Part shown: positions 7,420-15,736 of the stretch, one piece after another
Position numbering within the stretch: position 1 is the stretch's first letter
Layout: each line of letters begins with the position of its first letter
DNA from: JAAYCB01 sp012744395
GTDB taxonomy: Bacteria; Planctomycetota; Planctomycetia; Pirellulales; Thermoguttaceae
Direction: 5' to 3'
Assembly: GCA_028703175.1 (NCBI GenBank)
Contig: JAQVNJ010000111.1
Span: 1 to 20,524, forward strand
Length of the DNA stretch: 20,524 bases
Program-made: the position numbers and the translations under genes
Notes under the pieces: generated by a model
The model's input: the letters and a program-made list of their open reading frames with translations, nothing else
Databases searched by the model: none
What the model was told of the DNA's origin: nothing

Positions 7420-7464
7420 GCCGGATCGTCCTGGTCACGGGGGCCACATGGGTAGAATCGCGAT

Positions 7465-7492
7465 ATTATCGGCGATTCCGTGGGAATTGCAA
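7465..7492 (-). promoter_or_regulatory. sigma-70-like promoter candidate for guaB
   Basis: On the minus strand TTGCAA (7492-7487), a 16-nt spacer and GATAAT (7470-7465) resemble -35 and -10 boxes. An alternative -10, TAATAT, lies two bases further on. The start codon is 46 bases downstream. Confidence 0.45.
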
Positions 7493-7538
7493 ATGACGCA
7501 AGCCGGAAGCCGGACGATTTTCGACAAGGCTCAAGGGA

Positions 7539-8636
7539 TTATTTCAGCCCGGCCACGCCGAACTGGCGCGCCCTGAGTTGCGGATCGCTCGAGAGCGGCA
7601 GGCGGACCGCCTGGCCGGTCTCGGCCGCCTGGTAGATGCCGAGGATGATCTCCACGGAACGGCGGCCCTCGGGCCCGTCGATCAAGGGCTGCCGGCCGGC
7701 CCGGATCGCCTCGACCACGTCGTGGAACTGCCGGGCGTGGCCGTGGTGGCCGATCGCCGCCGGGTCGGCTGCCCCGCCCCCGCCGCTCATGCGGGCGGCC
7801 GACTGCTGCTTGATCGCCTCATCTTCGGGGATCGCCTCGGCGAAATCCCACTTGATGATGTCCTCTTCCTCCATCACCGCCGAACCGGCAAGGCCGTGGA
7901 TCTCGATCCGTTTCAGATAGCCCGGGTAGATGGCCGTGCTGGCCTCGATGACACCGAGTGCGCCGCTATTGAACCGCAGCGCCGCCACGGCCACGTCTTC
8001 AACCTCGATGTTTTCGTGCCCCAAAAGGGCCGTATGGGCGGTGATCTCGGCGACCGGCCCCATCAGCCAGGCGAGCAGGTCGACGCTGTGGATCGCCTGG
8101 TTCATCAGCGCCCCGCCGCCGTCGAGCCCCCAGGTGCCGCGCCACGCGCCGCTGTCGTAGTATTGCTGCGTGCGGTACCACTTGACATACGCGTCGCCGA
8201 CGGTCAGCTTGCCGAACCTGCCCGCATCGACCGCCTTGCGGATCGTCTGGCTCGAATCGTGGAACCGGGAAGGGAAAATCGTCGAGCAGACCACGCCCGC
8301 CTCGGTGCACGCGTCGATGATCCGATCGCACCGCTCGAGCGAGATCTCCAGCGGTTTTTCCACGATCACGTGCTTGCCGGCCCGGGCGGCGGCGACGGCC
8401 GGGTCCATGTGCGCGCCGCTGGGAGTCCCGATCGTCACGATCTCGACCTTCGGGTCGGCGAGCATCTCATCGAGACTGTAGTAGGCCTTGCAGCCGGTCT
8501 CTCGGGCGAGCCGATCGGCCGCCTCCTTGACCATGTCGAAACAGGCGACCAGTTCGGCCCCCTCGACGTCGGCGATCGCCTTTGCGTGAAAGTTCGAAAT
8601 CATCCCACAGCCGACAATCCCAAAGCCCATCGCCAT
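7539..8636 (-). CDS. Gfo/Idh/MocA family NAD(P)-dependent oxidoreductase
   Basis: The 365-residue cytoplasmic enzyme has an N-terminal Rossmann fold with GIVGCGMISNFHAKAI (6-21) for NAD(P), the family signature GKHVIVEKPLEIS (88-99) with the catalytic Lys94, and the C-terminal sheet with GGGALMNQAIHSVDLLAWLMG (173-193), where His183 and Asp186 are the expected catalytic residues. Members act on sugars, inositols or sugar-nucleotide derivatives; planctomycetes carry dozens of paralogues, so the substrate cannot be named. The frame is open to 8690, but the ATG at 8634-8636 is preceded by a near-ideal AGGAGGA seven bases upstream. It is transcribed away from the WD40 protein gene. A TATAAT box lies about 104 bases upstream. 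Confidence 0.93.
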   Translation of the reverse strand: MAMGFGIVGCGMISNFHAKAIADVEGAELVACFDMVKEAADRLARETGCKAYYSLDEMLADPKVEIVTIGTPSGAHMDPAVAAARAGKHVIVEKPLEISLERCDRIIDACTEAGVVCSTIFPSRFHDSSQTIRKAVDAGRFGKLTVGDAYVKWYRTQQYYDSGAWRGTWGLDGGGALMNQAIHSVDLLAWLMGPVAEITAHTALLGHENIEVEDVAVAALRFNSGALGVIEASTAIYPGYLKRIEIHGLAGSAVMEEEDIIKWDFAEAIPEDEAIKQQSAARMSGGGGAADPAAIGHHGHARQFHDVVEAIRAGRQPLIDGPEGRRSVEIILGIYQAAETGQAVRLPLSSDPQLRARQFGVAGLK

Positions 8637-8739
8637 GATCGGGTCCTCCTGTTCGGTAAACGTACACGGGGGCTCTCCCCGCCAAGGCAATCAGCGCCGC
8701 CGGGCCGGCTCGCCGGGTCGAGGCGGCGCCGAAACCCGC

Positions 8740-8745
8740 ATTATA
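8740..8745 (-). promoter_or_regulatory. TATAAT box upstream of the Gfo/Idh/MocA gene
   Basis: A perfect -10 hexamer on the minus strand within CGCCTATAATGCGGG. No good -35 is present at 16-18 bp; TTGCTG lies 15 bp upstream. The context TATAATGC recurs at the pgsA promoter candidate. Confidence 0.45.
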
Positions 8746-8942
8746 GGCGGCTTAGAGGACCAGCAAAAGGGTTGCGCTGCCAGGTGCCGGAGGAGCCGCT
8801 CGCGCTGAGCCGCCGGCGGCACGCTCCAGAAACGGTCGTCCCGATTGCAGGCCTGGCGCGGAACCATAAATGAGCTGGACGGCAACGTCCGGATCATCGT
8901 CGGGCAACATACGCCGAATTGCCAATCCCGCGAAAGTCGGCT

Positions 8943-8988
8943 AACTTATGGGTGGCGCCTGTTTCAAGTTATGGGTGGCACCTGTTTG
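8943..8988. repeat. two tandem copies of a 23-bp unit
   Basis: TTATGGGTGGCGCCTGTTT (8946-8964) and TTATGGGTGGCACCTGTTT (8969-8987) differ at one base and repeat with a 23-bp period; the flanking AA is shared too. They sit 35 bases upstream of the WD40 start codon, just before its ribosome site. The origin is unknown; a remnant of a small dispersed element or a regulator binding site are both possible. Confidence 0.85.
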
Positions 8989-9021
8989 TGGCAGCGGGGC
9001 AGCGATCAGGAGGTTGACGCC

Positions 9022-12000
9022 ATGAAGCGCTTCGCGCACGTGGCGATTCTCGTGCCCGAGCTCCTGCTTTGGCTCGTCGCGGCCGCCTTCGGCAGCGACG
9101 AGACGGCGGGCCCCGCCGAGAGATTTCTAGTCCAGACCGGTCATGCTGCGCCGATCCGGTCGTGGGACTTCTCCCCGGACACAAAGCACTTGCTGACACG
9201 CGCCACGGATGGCCAGTGCATCTTGTGGGATGCCCGGAGCGGCGAAATAGTCCGCATCGTTCAGGGCCCGGCGGGCCCCTGGCCGGCGAGCACGCTCTGC
9301 GAGATCAGCCCCGATGGAGCGGCCATTTTGCGCGGCCAGCACGGCCAGGTGGACCAAGCCCGCTTGATCCTTGAAGAGACCGCGACGGGCCGCCTGCTCC
9401 ACATCTTGCCGCTGGAGGGTCATGCGGGGCCGGGAACCGCCCGATTCAGCGACGATGGCCGCTATGTCCTCTCCATGCGCTGGAGGCACCCCGGCGCCCA
9501 CTTCCATCTCTGGGACGCCGTGACGGGCGAGTGCATCGTCAGGCCGAGCACCCAGCCGGCTTACGAGGCGTCCGACCAGGCCGGCCACGATTACTCGACG
9601 AAGGGAAATCTCAAGTACTTCCAGTTCTTCATGCACGCGCGCCCCGACGGCAGACTACTGGCGTTTCAGGGTTCCGCCACGATGTGCAACGCGACGACCG
9701 GCTTCTTCTGCCCCGACAAGCGGCATTTCGTCACCCGCGATTGGTCCGATACCGGCTCGGCGGTCGACGACACAGTGATCTGGAATCTGGAGACCGCCGA
9801 GCAGATCTGGCACGGCAACGAACCGTTCGACGAGCAGGATATCTTCGCCTTCAGCCCCGACGGGCGCTATTTCCTCCGCGGAATTGGCGGCAAGAACGCG
9901 GTTCTGATGGACGTGGAGACCTGCCGGACGGTGCGGACCTTCGCTGGGCATCAGGAGACGATCACCAAGCTGGCGTTCAGCCCCGACGGCGAAACGATCC
10001 TCAGCGGCGATGCGCAGGGGATAGCGATCGTCTGGCAGGTCGCGACGGGCCAGCAACGGGTGAGAATCAAGGGGTTCGGCGGACCGATCCGCTCGGTCGC
10101 CTATCGCCCTGACGGAAAACGCATCCTCGTCGGCGGCGGCAAGCAGCCATTTGCTGTGTCCGTCAGCGTCGCCGGCGACGGTTGGTTCCCGATCCGCGAC
10201 GCCGGCCAGGCCGCTTTCAGCCCCGACGGGAGGCGGATCGTCACCGACGCGGCGATTTGCGATGCGGAAACCGGTGGGACGATCCGCCGGATTCTCTGGA
10301 CCTCGCCCTACCGGATCGAACTCAGTCCGAACGGCAACTGGGCGATCGGCGCTCCGAGAACGCCTCCCCACAGGCATGCATCCGGTGGGGGGACGCCTGC
10401 GACAGCGATCCACGTGTGGAACACGCGGACCGCCCAGGTCGTGCACGATTTTCACGCGCCCGGCGATTACTATGACGCATCGCGCTACGGGGAGCCGGCG
10501 CAACCGCCCGCCACGCGGACCTCGGCGGGTGAGGGCGACGTGCGACCCTCGCCGTTTGGCCGCCGGCGGGCCCTGGTCGGGCGGCTGGCTCCCGCGACGC
10601 GCCCGCGTCTTCCGGAGATTGCCGGATTGGACGCCGAAGCGCGGGAGTGGCTCGACGGGCTGGTCGACGACGCGCCCGAGACACGGCCCCTTCGCGGCCC
10701 GTACCACACGGCGCCTGCCCGCAGCCTGAGCGGCCGCTACACCCTGCGCCGGCCGCCGTCGCAGCAGCGGGGCGGGTCGCCGACGCTCGAGATTCTCGCA
10801 GACGATGGCCGGCCGGTCGCCACGCTGGATGCCGAGCCGCTGCTGCCGACCGCTTGGATCTTCAGCGGCGACGAGACCCGGCTGCTGGCCGCCTACCGCG
10901 GCAAGCAGCCCGAGCGCACGCTGATCCTATGGGACCTGGCCAGCGGGGAGCGAATCCGCACCGTCGCCGCGCCTCACGAAGAGAACCCGGCCTGGGAGAT
11001 TTGCGCACTGACGCTCAGCCCGAACGAGCGCTACGCGGCCGTCGGCGTTCAATCCGGATATCGGATCTTCCTCGTCGACCTGGAGACCGGGGAGAGTTTC
11101 TCGATGAAACACGAGAAGGGGCAGAACTACTCGATCGCGCCCGCCCTGTTCAGTCCCGACAGCAAGCGCGTCTATTGTTATGGTCATCGCCGCACGTTGT
11201 GGGATATCGAAACGCAGAAAATGCTGGCCGATTTCGGCGCGTACAACGGCGCCTATTCACCCCTTTTCAGTCCCAACGGCAAGATTCTGTTCGTCCAGAG
11301 CAATGTTCATGGCGATGCCCTCTGGGACACGCAAACCGGGCAAATCGAGCACTGCTTCGGCAACGACGGCGCGGCTGGGCTGTTGAAATTCAGCCCGGAC
11401 GGCACGCGTCTGGTGCCGATCGGCTCCAACCGCCGGCCATCGGCGCTTTGGAACTTCGAAACCGGCAAGCCGATTGGTACGCTCGCCCTCGAATCCGGCG
11501 GCCCGATGCGCGACGCCCTGTTCACGCCCGACGGCCGGAGACTGATCACAACCCACGAGCGTGCCCTGGCCGTTTGGGATGCCCAGTCCGGCCGGCGCTT
11601 GAGCGTGCACGAAGACGACGCGTTTCCGTTCGACTTCCGCGGCAACATCCAGCTCCCGTTCTTCGTCAGCCAGTCGCGGCTGGTGACCGTCCACGCCACC
11701 GGCGCTGTGCTTTGGGACGTCGACGCCGGCCGACCGGTGCACCGATTTCCCACGCCGTCCGGCAGGCGGACCGCGGCGATTCTCGAGGACGGCGGCAAAC
11801 GGCTGCTCAGCGTTTCGCCGGGCGTCCATGCGATCCTCTGGGACATGGAAACCGGCAAGAAGCTGCAAACCTTCGAGGGCATGCCGGCCGACGTGGCCTC
11901 TCCGTCGGGCGAGGTGCGACTGAGCGGCGACGGCTCGCGGGTCTTCGCCCGATGCCGCGCCGGCCAGGCAGTGATCGCCTGGGACGTTGCCAGCGGCAGG

Positions 12001-12108
12001 ATCGACGCGCGGTTCTACCTGGTCGACCGCGGCGAGGGCTGGCTGACCGTCTACCCCGAGACCGCGCGTTTCGTGGGCGCGACCGAATACGTGCGCACCG
12101 GGCTGTAG
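9022..12108 (+). CDS. secreted WD40-repeat (beta-propeller) protein, about 1,028 residues
   Basis: The product begins with a signal peptide (MKRFAHVAILVPELLLWLVAAAFG) and then consists almost wholly of WD40-type blades. About 14 copies of the FSPDG-like strand can be counted, for example WDFSPDTKHLL, FAFSPDGRYFL, LAFSPDGETIL, AAFSPDGRRIV, LKFSPDGTRLV and ALFTPDGRRLI, most followed by LWD or VWD plus a TG turn. This is enough for two propellers. A region poor in repeats and rich in Arg, Pro and Ala (about 485-590) separates the two halves. No catalytic domain is visible, so it is probably a periplasmic or surface protein-binding scaffold. The ending GEGWLTVYPETARFVGATEYVRTGL looks like the start of a domain that often follows such propellers, so the C-terminus may be cut short. 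The ATG at 9022 has AGGAGG eight bases upstream. Confidence 0.88.
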   Translation: MKRFAHVAILVPELLLWLVAAAFGSDETAGPAERFLVQTGHAAPIRSWDFSPDTKHLLTRATDGQCILWDARSGEIVRIVQGPAGPWPASTLCEISPDGAAILRGQHGQVDQARLILEETATGRLLHILPLEGHAGPGTARFSDDGRYVLSMRWRHPGAHFHLWDAVTGECIVRPSTQPAYEASDQAGHDYSTKGNLKYFQFFMHARPDGRLLAFQGSATMCNATTGFFCPDKRHFVTRDWSDTGSAVDDTVIWNLETAEQIWHGNEPFDEQDIFAFSPDGRYFLRGIGGKNAVLMDVETCRTVRTFAGHQETITKLAFSPDGETILSGDAQGIAIVWQVATGQQRVRIKGFGGPIRSVAYRPDGKRILVGGGKQPFAVSVSVAGDGWFPIRDAGQAAFSPDGRRIVTDAAICDAETGGTIRRILWTSPYRIELSPNGNWAIGAPRTPPHRHASGGGTPATAIHVWNTRTAQVVHDFHAPGDYYDASRYGEPAQPPATRTSAGEGDVRPSPFGRRRALVGRLAPATRPRLPEIAGLDAEAREWLDGLVDDAPETRPLRGPYHTAPARSLSGRYTLRRPPSQQRGGSPTLEILADDGRPVATLDAEPLLPTAWIFSGDETRLLAAYRGKQPERTLILWDLASGERIRTVAAPHEENPAWEICALTLSPNERYAAVGVQSGYRIFLVDLETGESFSMKHEKGQNYSIAPALFSPDSKRVYCYGHRRTLWDIETQKMLADFGAYNGAYSPLFSPNGKILFVQSNVHGDALWDTQTGQIEHCFGNDGAAGLLKFSPDGTRLVPIGSNRRPSALWNFETGKPIGTLALESGGPMRDALFTPDGRRLITTHERALAVWDAQSGRRLSVHEDDAFPFDFRGNIQLPFFVSQSRLVTVHATGAVLWDVDAGRPVHRFPTPSGRRTAAILEDGGKRLLSVSPGVHAILWDMETGKKLQTFEGMPADVASPSGEVRLSGDGSRVFARCRAGQAVIAWDVASGRIDARFYLVDRGEGWLTVYPETARFVGATEYVRTGL

Positions 12109-12209
12109 TGCCCCGCTGCTGGTACGCGTTCGTGGTAACCCGACGGACTCTGGGACGGGCCGCCTGATGCCGGTCAACCGAGCGACTGCAAGCGGCCGCT
12201 CAGCCGATG

Positions 12210-13115
12210 CTATCGCCACGCAAGTTCCACCGGGCGCGCGTGGGCGTCATGCGCCGGGTCCAGGCACTGGAGCGTCAGGCGGATGCCGTCGGGCTGCAAC
12301 TGGGCGTCGACCCAACCACGCGGTTGCCGCGGATCGAAGAGCCACGCCAGCGCCGGCAGATTCACCAGGTGCAGGCCATCGATGCGGGCGAACTGCCAAC
12401 GATGGCTGTGCCCGAACACGTAGGCTTTCACGCGTTTGCGCGGCAGGATCACGTCGTAGAGATCGGCCGTGTCGAGCAGCGCGCTAGCGAGCGACGCCGG
12501 TTTGTCTTCAGCCAGGGGATAATGGTGAGCGACGACGAGCGCCGGTTTGTCCGGCCGGGCGTCGAGCTGGCCGGCTAGCCACTCGAGTTGCGCCGCGCCG
12601 ATCCGCCCCGGCGTCGCGTTGGTCTTGTCCAACGAGTCGAGAACAAACCAGTCGGCCAGCGGAGTCTCGATCAGCGTTACGTGCCGGTCGGCCGGCGGCG
12701 CGGACGCGGACCGCTGGCGTGGAAACACGTCCCAGAAGCGCTCGCGGTGATCGTGGTTGCCCATGGCGAAGGTAACGGGCATGGGAATCGGCGCGACCAG
12801 TTCCTCGAGCCGCCGATAGTCGCCCGACTCGCCGGTGAGAAAAGCACAGTCGCCGGCCACGATCAACCCAGCGGGACACGCGTCGACGGCCAGGTACTGC
12901 CCGCGCGCCACGCGGAAATTCTCGCTGGGATTGGTTTCGCGCACGACCTTCGCCGGGTCTTCGCAGACATGGGTGTCGGCCAAGAGCACAAACCGGTTGG
13001 CGTCGACCGGGGCGTCGGCCGACCAGAGCCGGCCGTGGAACAGCAGGGAAGCCGCGCCGGCCCCCAGGGAACCGGCGAGCAGCTGGCGGCGAGAAATCCG
13101 CTTCGTCCGTGTCAT
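12210..13115 (-). CDS. Tat-exported calcineurin-like metallophosphoesterase
   Basis: The 301-residue product begins with a twin-arginine signal (ISRRQLLAGSLGAGAASLLFHG, Arg9-Arg10), so it is exported folded, with its metals already bound. The metallophosphoesterase blocks are in order: LLADTHV (Asp47, His49), VAGDCAF (Asp89), MGNHDHRE (Asn120, His121), VVAHHYPL (His197/198) and VFGHSHRW (His236, His238). These bind a di-metal centre that hydrolyses phosphomonoesters or diesters; the exact substrate cannot be told. The ATG at 13113-13115 has GGAGG eight bases upstream. It is convergent with the WD40 gene and lies 167 bases downstream of the nitroreductase gene, with no clear signal between. 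Length is ordinary for this group. Confidence 0.92.
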   Translation of the reverse strand: MTRTKRISRRQLLAGSLGAGAASLLFHGRLWSADAPVDANRFVLLADTHVCEDPAKVVRETNPSENFRVARGQYLAVDACPAGLIVAGDCAFLTGESGDYRRLEELVAPIPMPVTFAMGNHDHRERFWDVFPRQRSASAPPADRHVTLIETPLADWFVLDSLDKTNATPGRIGAAQLEWLAGQLDARPDKPALVVAHHYPLAEDKPASLASALLDTADLYDVILPRKRVKAYVFGHSHRWQFARIDGLHLVNLPALAWLFDPRQPRGWVDAQLQPDGIRLTLQCLDPAHDAHARPVELAWR

Positions 13116-13282
13116 CGTGAATGCCTCCAGGGCGCAAAGGGTTTGATTTCAGGGTTCCGCCAGGCTACGCGCCGCTACGCGCCGCCCGCTCGGGGGTCCC
13201 GCGGAAGGTGGCGCAGACTCCCGGCCCTGCGCGGGGCGGCTTTCGCCAGGGGCCGGGCAGGGGGCCTGCCAGGCCGAGGGGG

Positions 13283-13801
13283 CTACCACGTCGCGCGATG
13301 CACGGCGCTGTCGCGGTAGCGCGTCCGCGGTTTGGGCGCCTCGGCCGGCCAGCCGATGGCAATTGCCGCCACGGGAATCACGTGTTCGGGAATCTTCAGA
13401 AGCCCGCGGATGTGCTGGACGCGCTCTTCCCGCGGATGCACGCCCAGCCAGCAGGCGCCCAGGCCGAGCGAGCTGACGGCCAGCAGCAGGTTTTCGATCG
13501 CCGCCGAGCAATCCTGCAAGAGGTACGACAACTGGCCGTCGTGGGCGCGCCGCAGATCTCCGCAGACGATGATCCCGACGGCCGCGCCGGCAAGCATCTT
13601 GCCGTTCGGCAGGGCGCCGGCGATCTCCGCCCGCATCTGGCGATCGCGAACGACGACAAACTCCCAGGGGTCCTTGGCGACGGCCGAAGGGGCGGCCATC
13701 GCGGCCTCCAGAATATCGCGCACCAGGTCGTCGCCAACGTCCTTGGCCTGGTAAACACGGACGCTGCGCCGGGCAAATACGAAATCGAGTTTGGGATTCA
13801 T
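13283..13801 (-). CDS. nitroreductase family flavoprotein
   Basis: The 172-residue product is a small FMN-dependent NAD(P)H oxidoreductase that would act as a dimer in the cytoplasm. The N-terminal FARRSVRVY (9-17) gives the Arg-Arg-Ser cluster that binds the FMN phosphate. LEAAMAAPSAVAKDPWEFVVV (31-51) is the next conserved block, and GLGACWLGVHPREERV (about 113-128) the third. It is shorter than enzymes such as NfsB, but fits the compact subgroup often found in anaerobic and planctomycete genomes. The physiological substrate is unknown. The ATG at 13799-13801 is preceded by GGAGGT about nine bases upstream. It follows the CPBP protease gene after 163 bases that contain a short repeat array. 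Confidence 0.92.
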   Translation of the reverse strand: MNPKLDFVFARRSVRVYQAKDVGDDLVRDILEAAMAAPSAVAKDPWEFVVVRDRQMRAEIAGALPNGKMLAGAAVGIIVCGDLRRAHDGQLSYLLQDCSAAIENLLLAVSSLGLGACWLGVHPREERVQHIRGLLKIPEHVIPVAAIAIGWPAEAPKPRTRYRDSAVHRATW

Positions 13802-13876
13802 CGTCTTATTACCTCCCGGGTGCTTAAGAAACGGGCCACTCCCCCCCGCTGGCGCATTCGATTAACAGAACCTGCT

Positions 13877-13904
13877 TCCGTGATCCATCCGTGTTTCATC
13901 CGTG
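13877..13904. repeat. triple TCCGTG repeat with an 11-bp period
   Basis: TCCGTG occurs at 13877-13882, 13888-13893 and 13899-13904, separated by ATCCA and TTTCA; seen from the minus strand it reads CACGGATG / CACGGATG / CACGG. It lies between the CPBP and nitroreductase genes. Similar CACGGATG strings recur between genes in several environmental phyla; their role is unknown. Confidence 0.75.
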
Positions 13905-13964
13905 GCTGCCTTCCTTCCCATCATCTTTCCTTCTGCGTGATTCGCCACCGGCGGCCCCCCGCCG

Positions 13965-14942
13965 TTACTTCGGAGCGACCGTGGCGAAGAAGACCACCAG
14001 TGCGGCGGCGTTGAAGATCATGTGCAGCAGAACCGCCGGAACGATCCGGTGGGTGCGAAAATAGAGGTAACCGAGAGCCAGGGCAAAGAGAAACAGCGGC
14101 GCCGGATCGGTGACCGAGCCGGGCAGCAATTCGCTGAGGCCCCATTGAATCGCGTAGAGGGGCACGAACAGTGCCGCGAAGCTCGCCACGGCCAGGCCGG
14201 CGTCGTGCGGCAATTTGTCGAGCTTCAGGCCGAGGTCCTCGAGCGTGGCCCCGCGGACGCGCCGCAGGTAGACGACGCCGAAAACGAGCAGCAGCCCCTT
14301 GACGAGCGTGTCGATGAGGAGCATCCGCACGAGATAGTCGGCCTCGGGCGGGGCCTCGACATCGCGGGCATGGAGGACGGCGAAGAGCAGCGAGGAGAGG
14401 AAGACCGGCCCGGTTCCCAGCATGCGCCCGGAATAGCGGAACAGCCGCCGAAAGCGCAGCTCGATCCGTTCGAACCACCCCTGCAAGACCAGCCGAAAGA
14501 AGAACTCCTCGGCAATCGGCGTCATCACGACGACGGTCGCCAGGCAGAACAGAAACGTGCCGAGCCCGGGACGCCTGGCGAGCAGAACGACGATTGGATG
14601 GGCTCGATCCAGCTCGATCGATTCATAACCGGCGGCCGCCCGTTCGGGGCCCTCCCCGGGCGGCGTCTCCGCGGCGCCGACGCGGCTGGGGTTGAGGTCC
14701 CAGCCGAGCAGGCTTTCCGCCGAGACGAGGGCGAGCGAGACGAGCAGGACATAGGCCGCCAGCAGCACGAGCACGTCCCAGCCGGTCCAGGGCACCGGCC
14801 GGCGCGGCTCGAACGCCACGGCGGCGACTCCCCGCAATTTCCTCCGCAGCGCGAATCGCCAGACGGCGATCCCTCCGACGAAGGCCGCCAGCGCGGCCAG
14901 GCCGGCGAGCGGTCTGATGATTTCGGCCAACGACTCGTTCAT
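13965..14942 (-). CDS. CPBP family intramembrane glutamic metalloprotease
   Basis: The 325-residue polytopic membrane protein belongs to the CPBP/ABI group (Rce1-like). Motif 1 is PIAEEFFFRLVLQGWF with Glu145, Glu146 and Arg150; motif 2 is FAVLHARD with His191; motif 3 is LLHMIFNAAAL with His307 and Asn311. These form the active site in a membrane cavity. Hydrophobic segments occupy about 12-30, 55-78, 127-143, 178-192, 207-226, 248-270 and 281-325. Between the second and third lies a soluble stretch (about 80-118) rich in Pro and Glu. Substrates are unknown; relatives process prenylated proteins or bacteriocin precursors, or act in immunity to them. The ATG at 14942 comes four bases after the pgsA stop with no strong ribosome site of its own, so translation is probably coupled to pgsA. 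Confidence 0.9.
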   Translation of the reverse strand: MNESLAEIIRPLAGLAALAAFVGGIAVWRFALRRKLRGVAAVAFEPRRPVPWTGWDVLVLLAAYVLLVSLALVSAESLLGWDLNPSRVGAAETPPGEGPERAAAGYESIELDRAHPIVVLLARRPGLGTFLFCLATVVVMTPIAEEFFFRLVLQGWFERIELRFRRLFRYSGRMLGTGPVFLSSLLFAVLHARDVEAPPEADYLVRMLLIDTLVKGLLLVFGVVYLRRVRGATLEDLGLKLDKLPHDAGLAVASFAALFVPLYAIQWGLSELLPGSVTDPAPLFLFALALGYLYFRTHRIVPAVLLHMIFNAAALVVFFATVAPK

Positions 14943-14946
14943 CCGC

Positions 14947-15555
14947 TCATTGGGCCCCGGGGTCTTGGGTCATTCTCACCGCGGCGAGCACGTAGCCCAC
15001 GCCGGACTGGACCGTGCTCAGCACGGCGGCCCAGAGCGAGATCAGGAAGACCGCGCGGATCCAGGCCGGAGCGCCGGGCCCGACGGCCAGAAGCACCAGG
15101 GCCGCCCCGCCCGCCACGCACTGAAGGACCATCTTCAGCTTGCCGGCCATCTTGGCCGAGAAATCGCCCCCGCTCTGCTCGATGAAGCTCCGCAGGACCG
15201 TCACGAGCATCTCCCGGCCGACGATGACCACGGCCATCCAGGCATGCAGACCGTACCACTCGGTCGACAAGGCGGGCTCCGCCACAAGGAAGATGAACGT
15301 GCCGCAGATCACGATCTTATCGGCGAAGGGGTCCAGAATCCGGCCCAGGACCGTGACCTGGTGATAGCGGCGGGCGTACCAGCCGTCGAGCCAGTCGGTT
15401 CCGGCAGCCAGCACGAACAGGACCAGCGCGGCCCAGTAGTACCCCAGTGGAATCAAGCAGAACAGCACCAACGACAGGATCAGCCGGAGGCTCGTCAACT
15501 GATTCGGCACGTTGAGAATCCGCGTCTGGCGAGGTTTTGCCGGGGGAGGATCCAT
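14947..15555 (-). CDS. pgsA: CDP-diacylglycerol--glycerol-3-phosphate 3-phosphatidyltransferase
   Basis: The 202-residue membrane enzyme makes phosphatidylglycerophosphate from CDP-diacylglycerol and glycerol-3-phosphate, the first step to phosphatidylglycerol and cardiolipin. The CDP-alcohol phosphatidyltransferase signature D-x2-D-G-x2-A-R-x8-G-x3-D-x3-D is complete: Asp54, Asp57, Gly58, Ala61, Arg62, Gly71, Asp75 and Asp79. The N-terminal ILNVPNQLTSLRL and the later VGREMLVTVLRSF are typical of PgsA rather than of the phosphatidylserine or cardiolipin branches. About five hydrophobic segments follow. A GTG at 15591 would add 12 residues; I prefer the ATG at 15555, which puts the conserved NVPNQLT near the start, though neither start has a good ribosome site. 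The CPBP gene follows after four bases. Confidence 0.92.
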   Translation of the reverse strand: MDPPPAKPRQTRILNVPNQLTSLRLILSLVLFCLIPLGYYWAALVLFVLAAGTDWLDGWYARRYHQVTVLGRILDPFADKIVICGTFIFLVAEPALSTEWYGLHAWMAVVIVGREMLVTVLRSFIEQSGGDFSAKMAGKLKMVLQCVAGGAALVLLAVGPGAPAWIRAVFLISLWAAVLSTVQSGVGYVLAAVRMTQDPGAQ

Positions 15556-15736
15556 GGTCTTGCCGGTCAGGGAATGCAGGGGGCGGGTCACCGATCACAG
15601 GTTACAGACGACAGGTTCTGGCGAGGTCCACAATCCACTGCCCAAGGTTCAAGTTCCCGGAGCCGATGCTCGCCATCAAGGGCCGAGCCTTGCCCGCGGT
15701 GGGCGATTGGCAAGTTGACCCTTGCACCCTGGCGGC

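Larger units (their letters stand above)
8637..9021. other. divergent intergenic region between Gfo/Idh/MocA and WD40 genes
   Basis: 385 bases. It holds the oxidoreductase ribosome site and TATAAT box on the left and a 23-bp-period direct repeat on the right. An open frame continuous with the WD40 gene reaches back to 8845, but its first 59 codons have no protein features and lie before the strong ribosome site, so I treat them as non-coding. Confidence 0.6.

Noticed and set aside
7578..8873. A 431-codon open frame on the plus strand
   Set aside because: Antisense of the Gfo/Idh/MocA gene, which has a near-perfect ribosome site and all family motifs.
8845..9021. Upstream extension of the WD40 protein by 59 residues
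   Set aside because: It includes the tandem repeat and precedes the strong AGGAGG site; the signal peptide starts only at 9022.
13877..13904. Possible CRISPR repeats
   Set aside because: The units are 6 bp with 5-bp gaps, far too short; no 25-40 bp repeats or spacers occur anywhere in the window.
13121..14014. A 297-codon plus-strand frame over the nitroreductase
   Set aside because: Antisense to a gene with a clear family assignment and ribosome site; it reads through the TCCGTG repeat.
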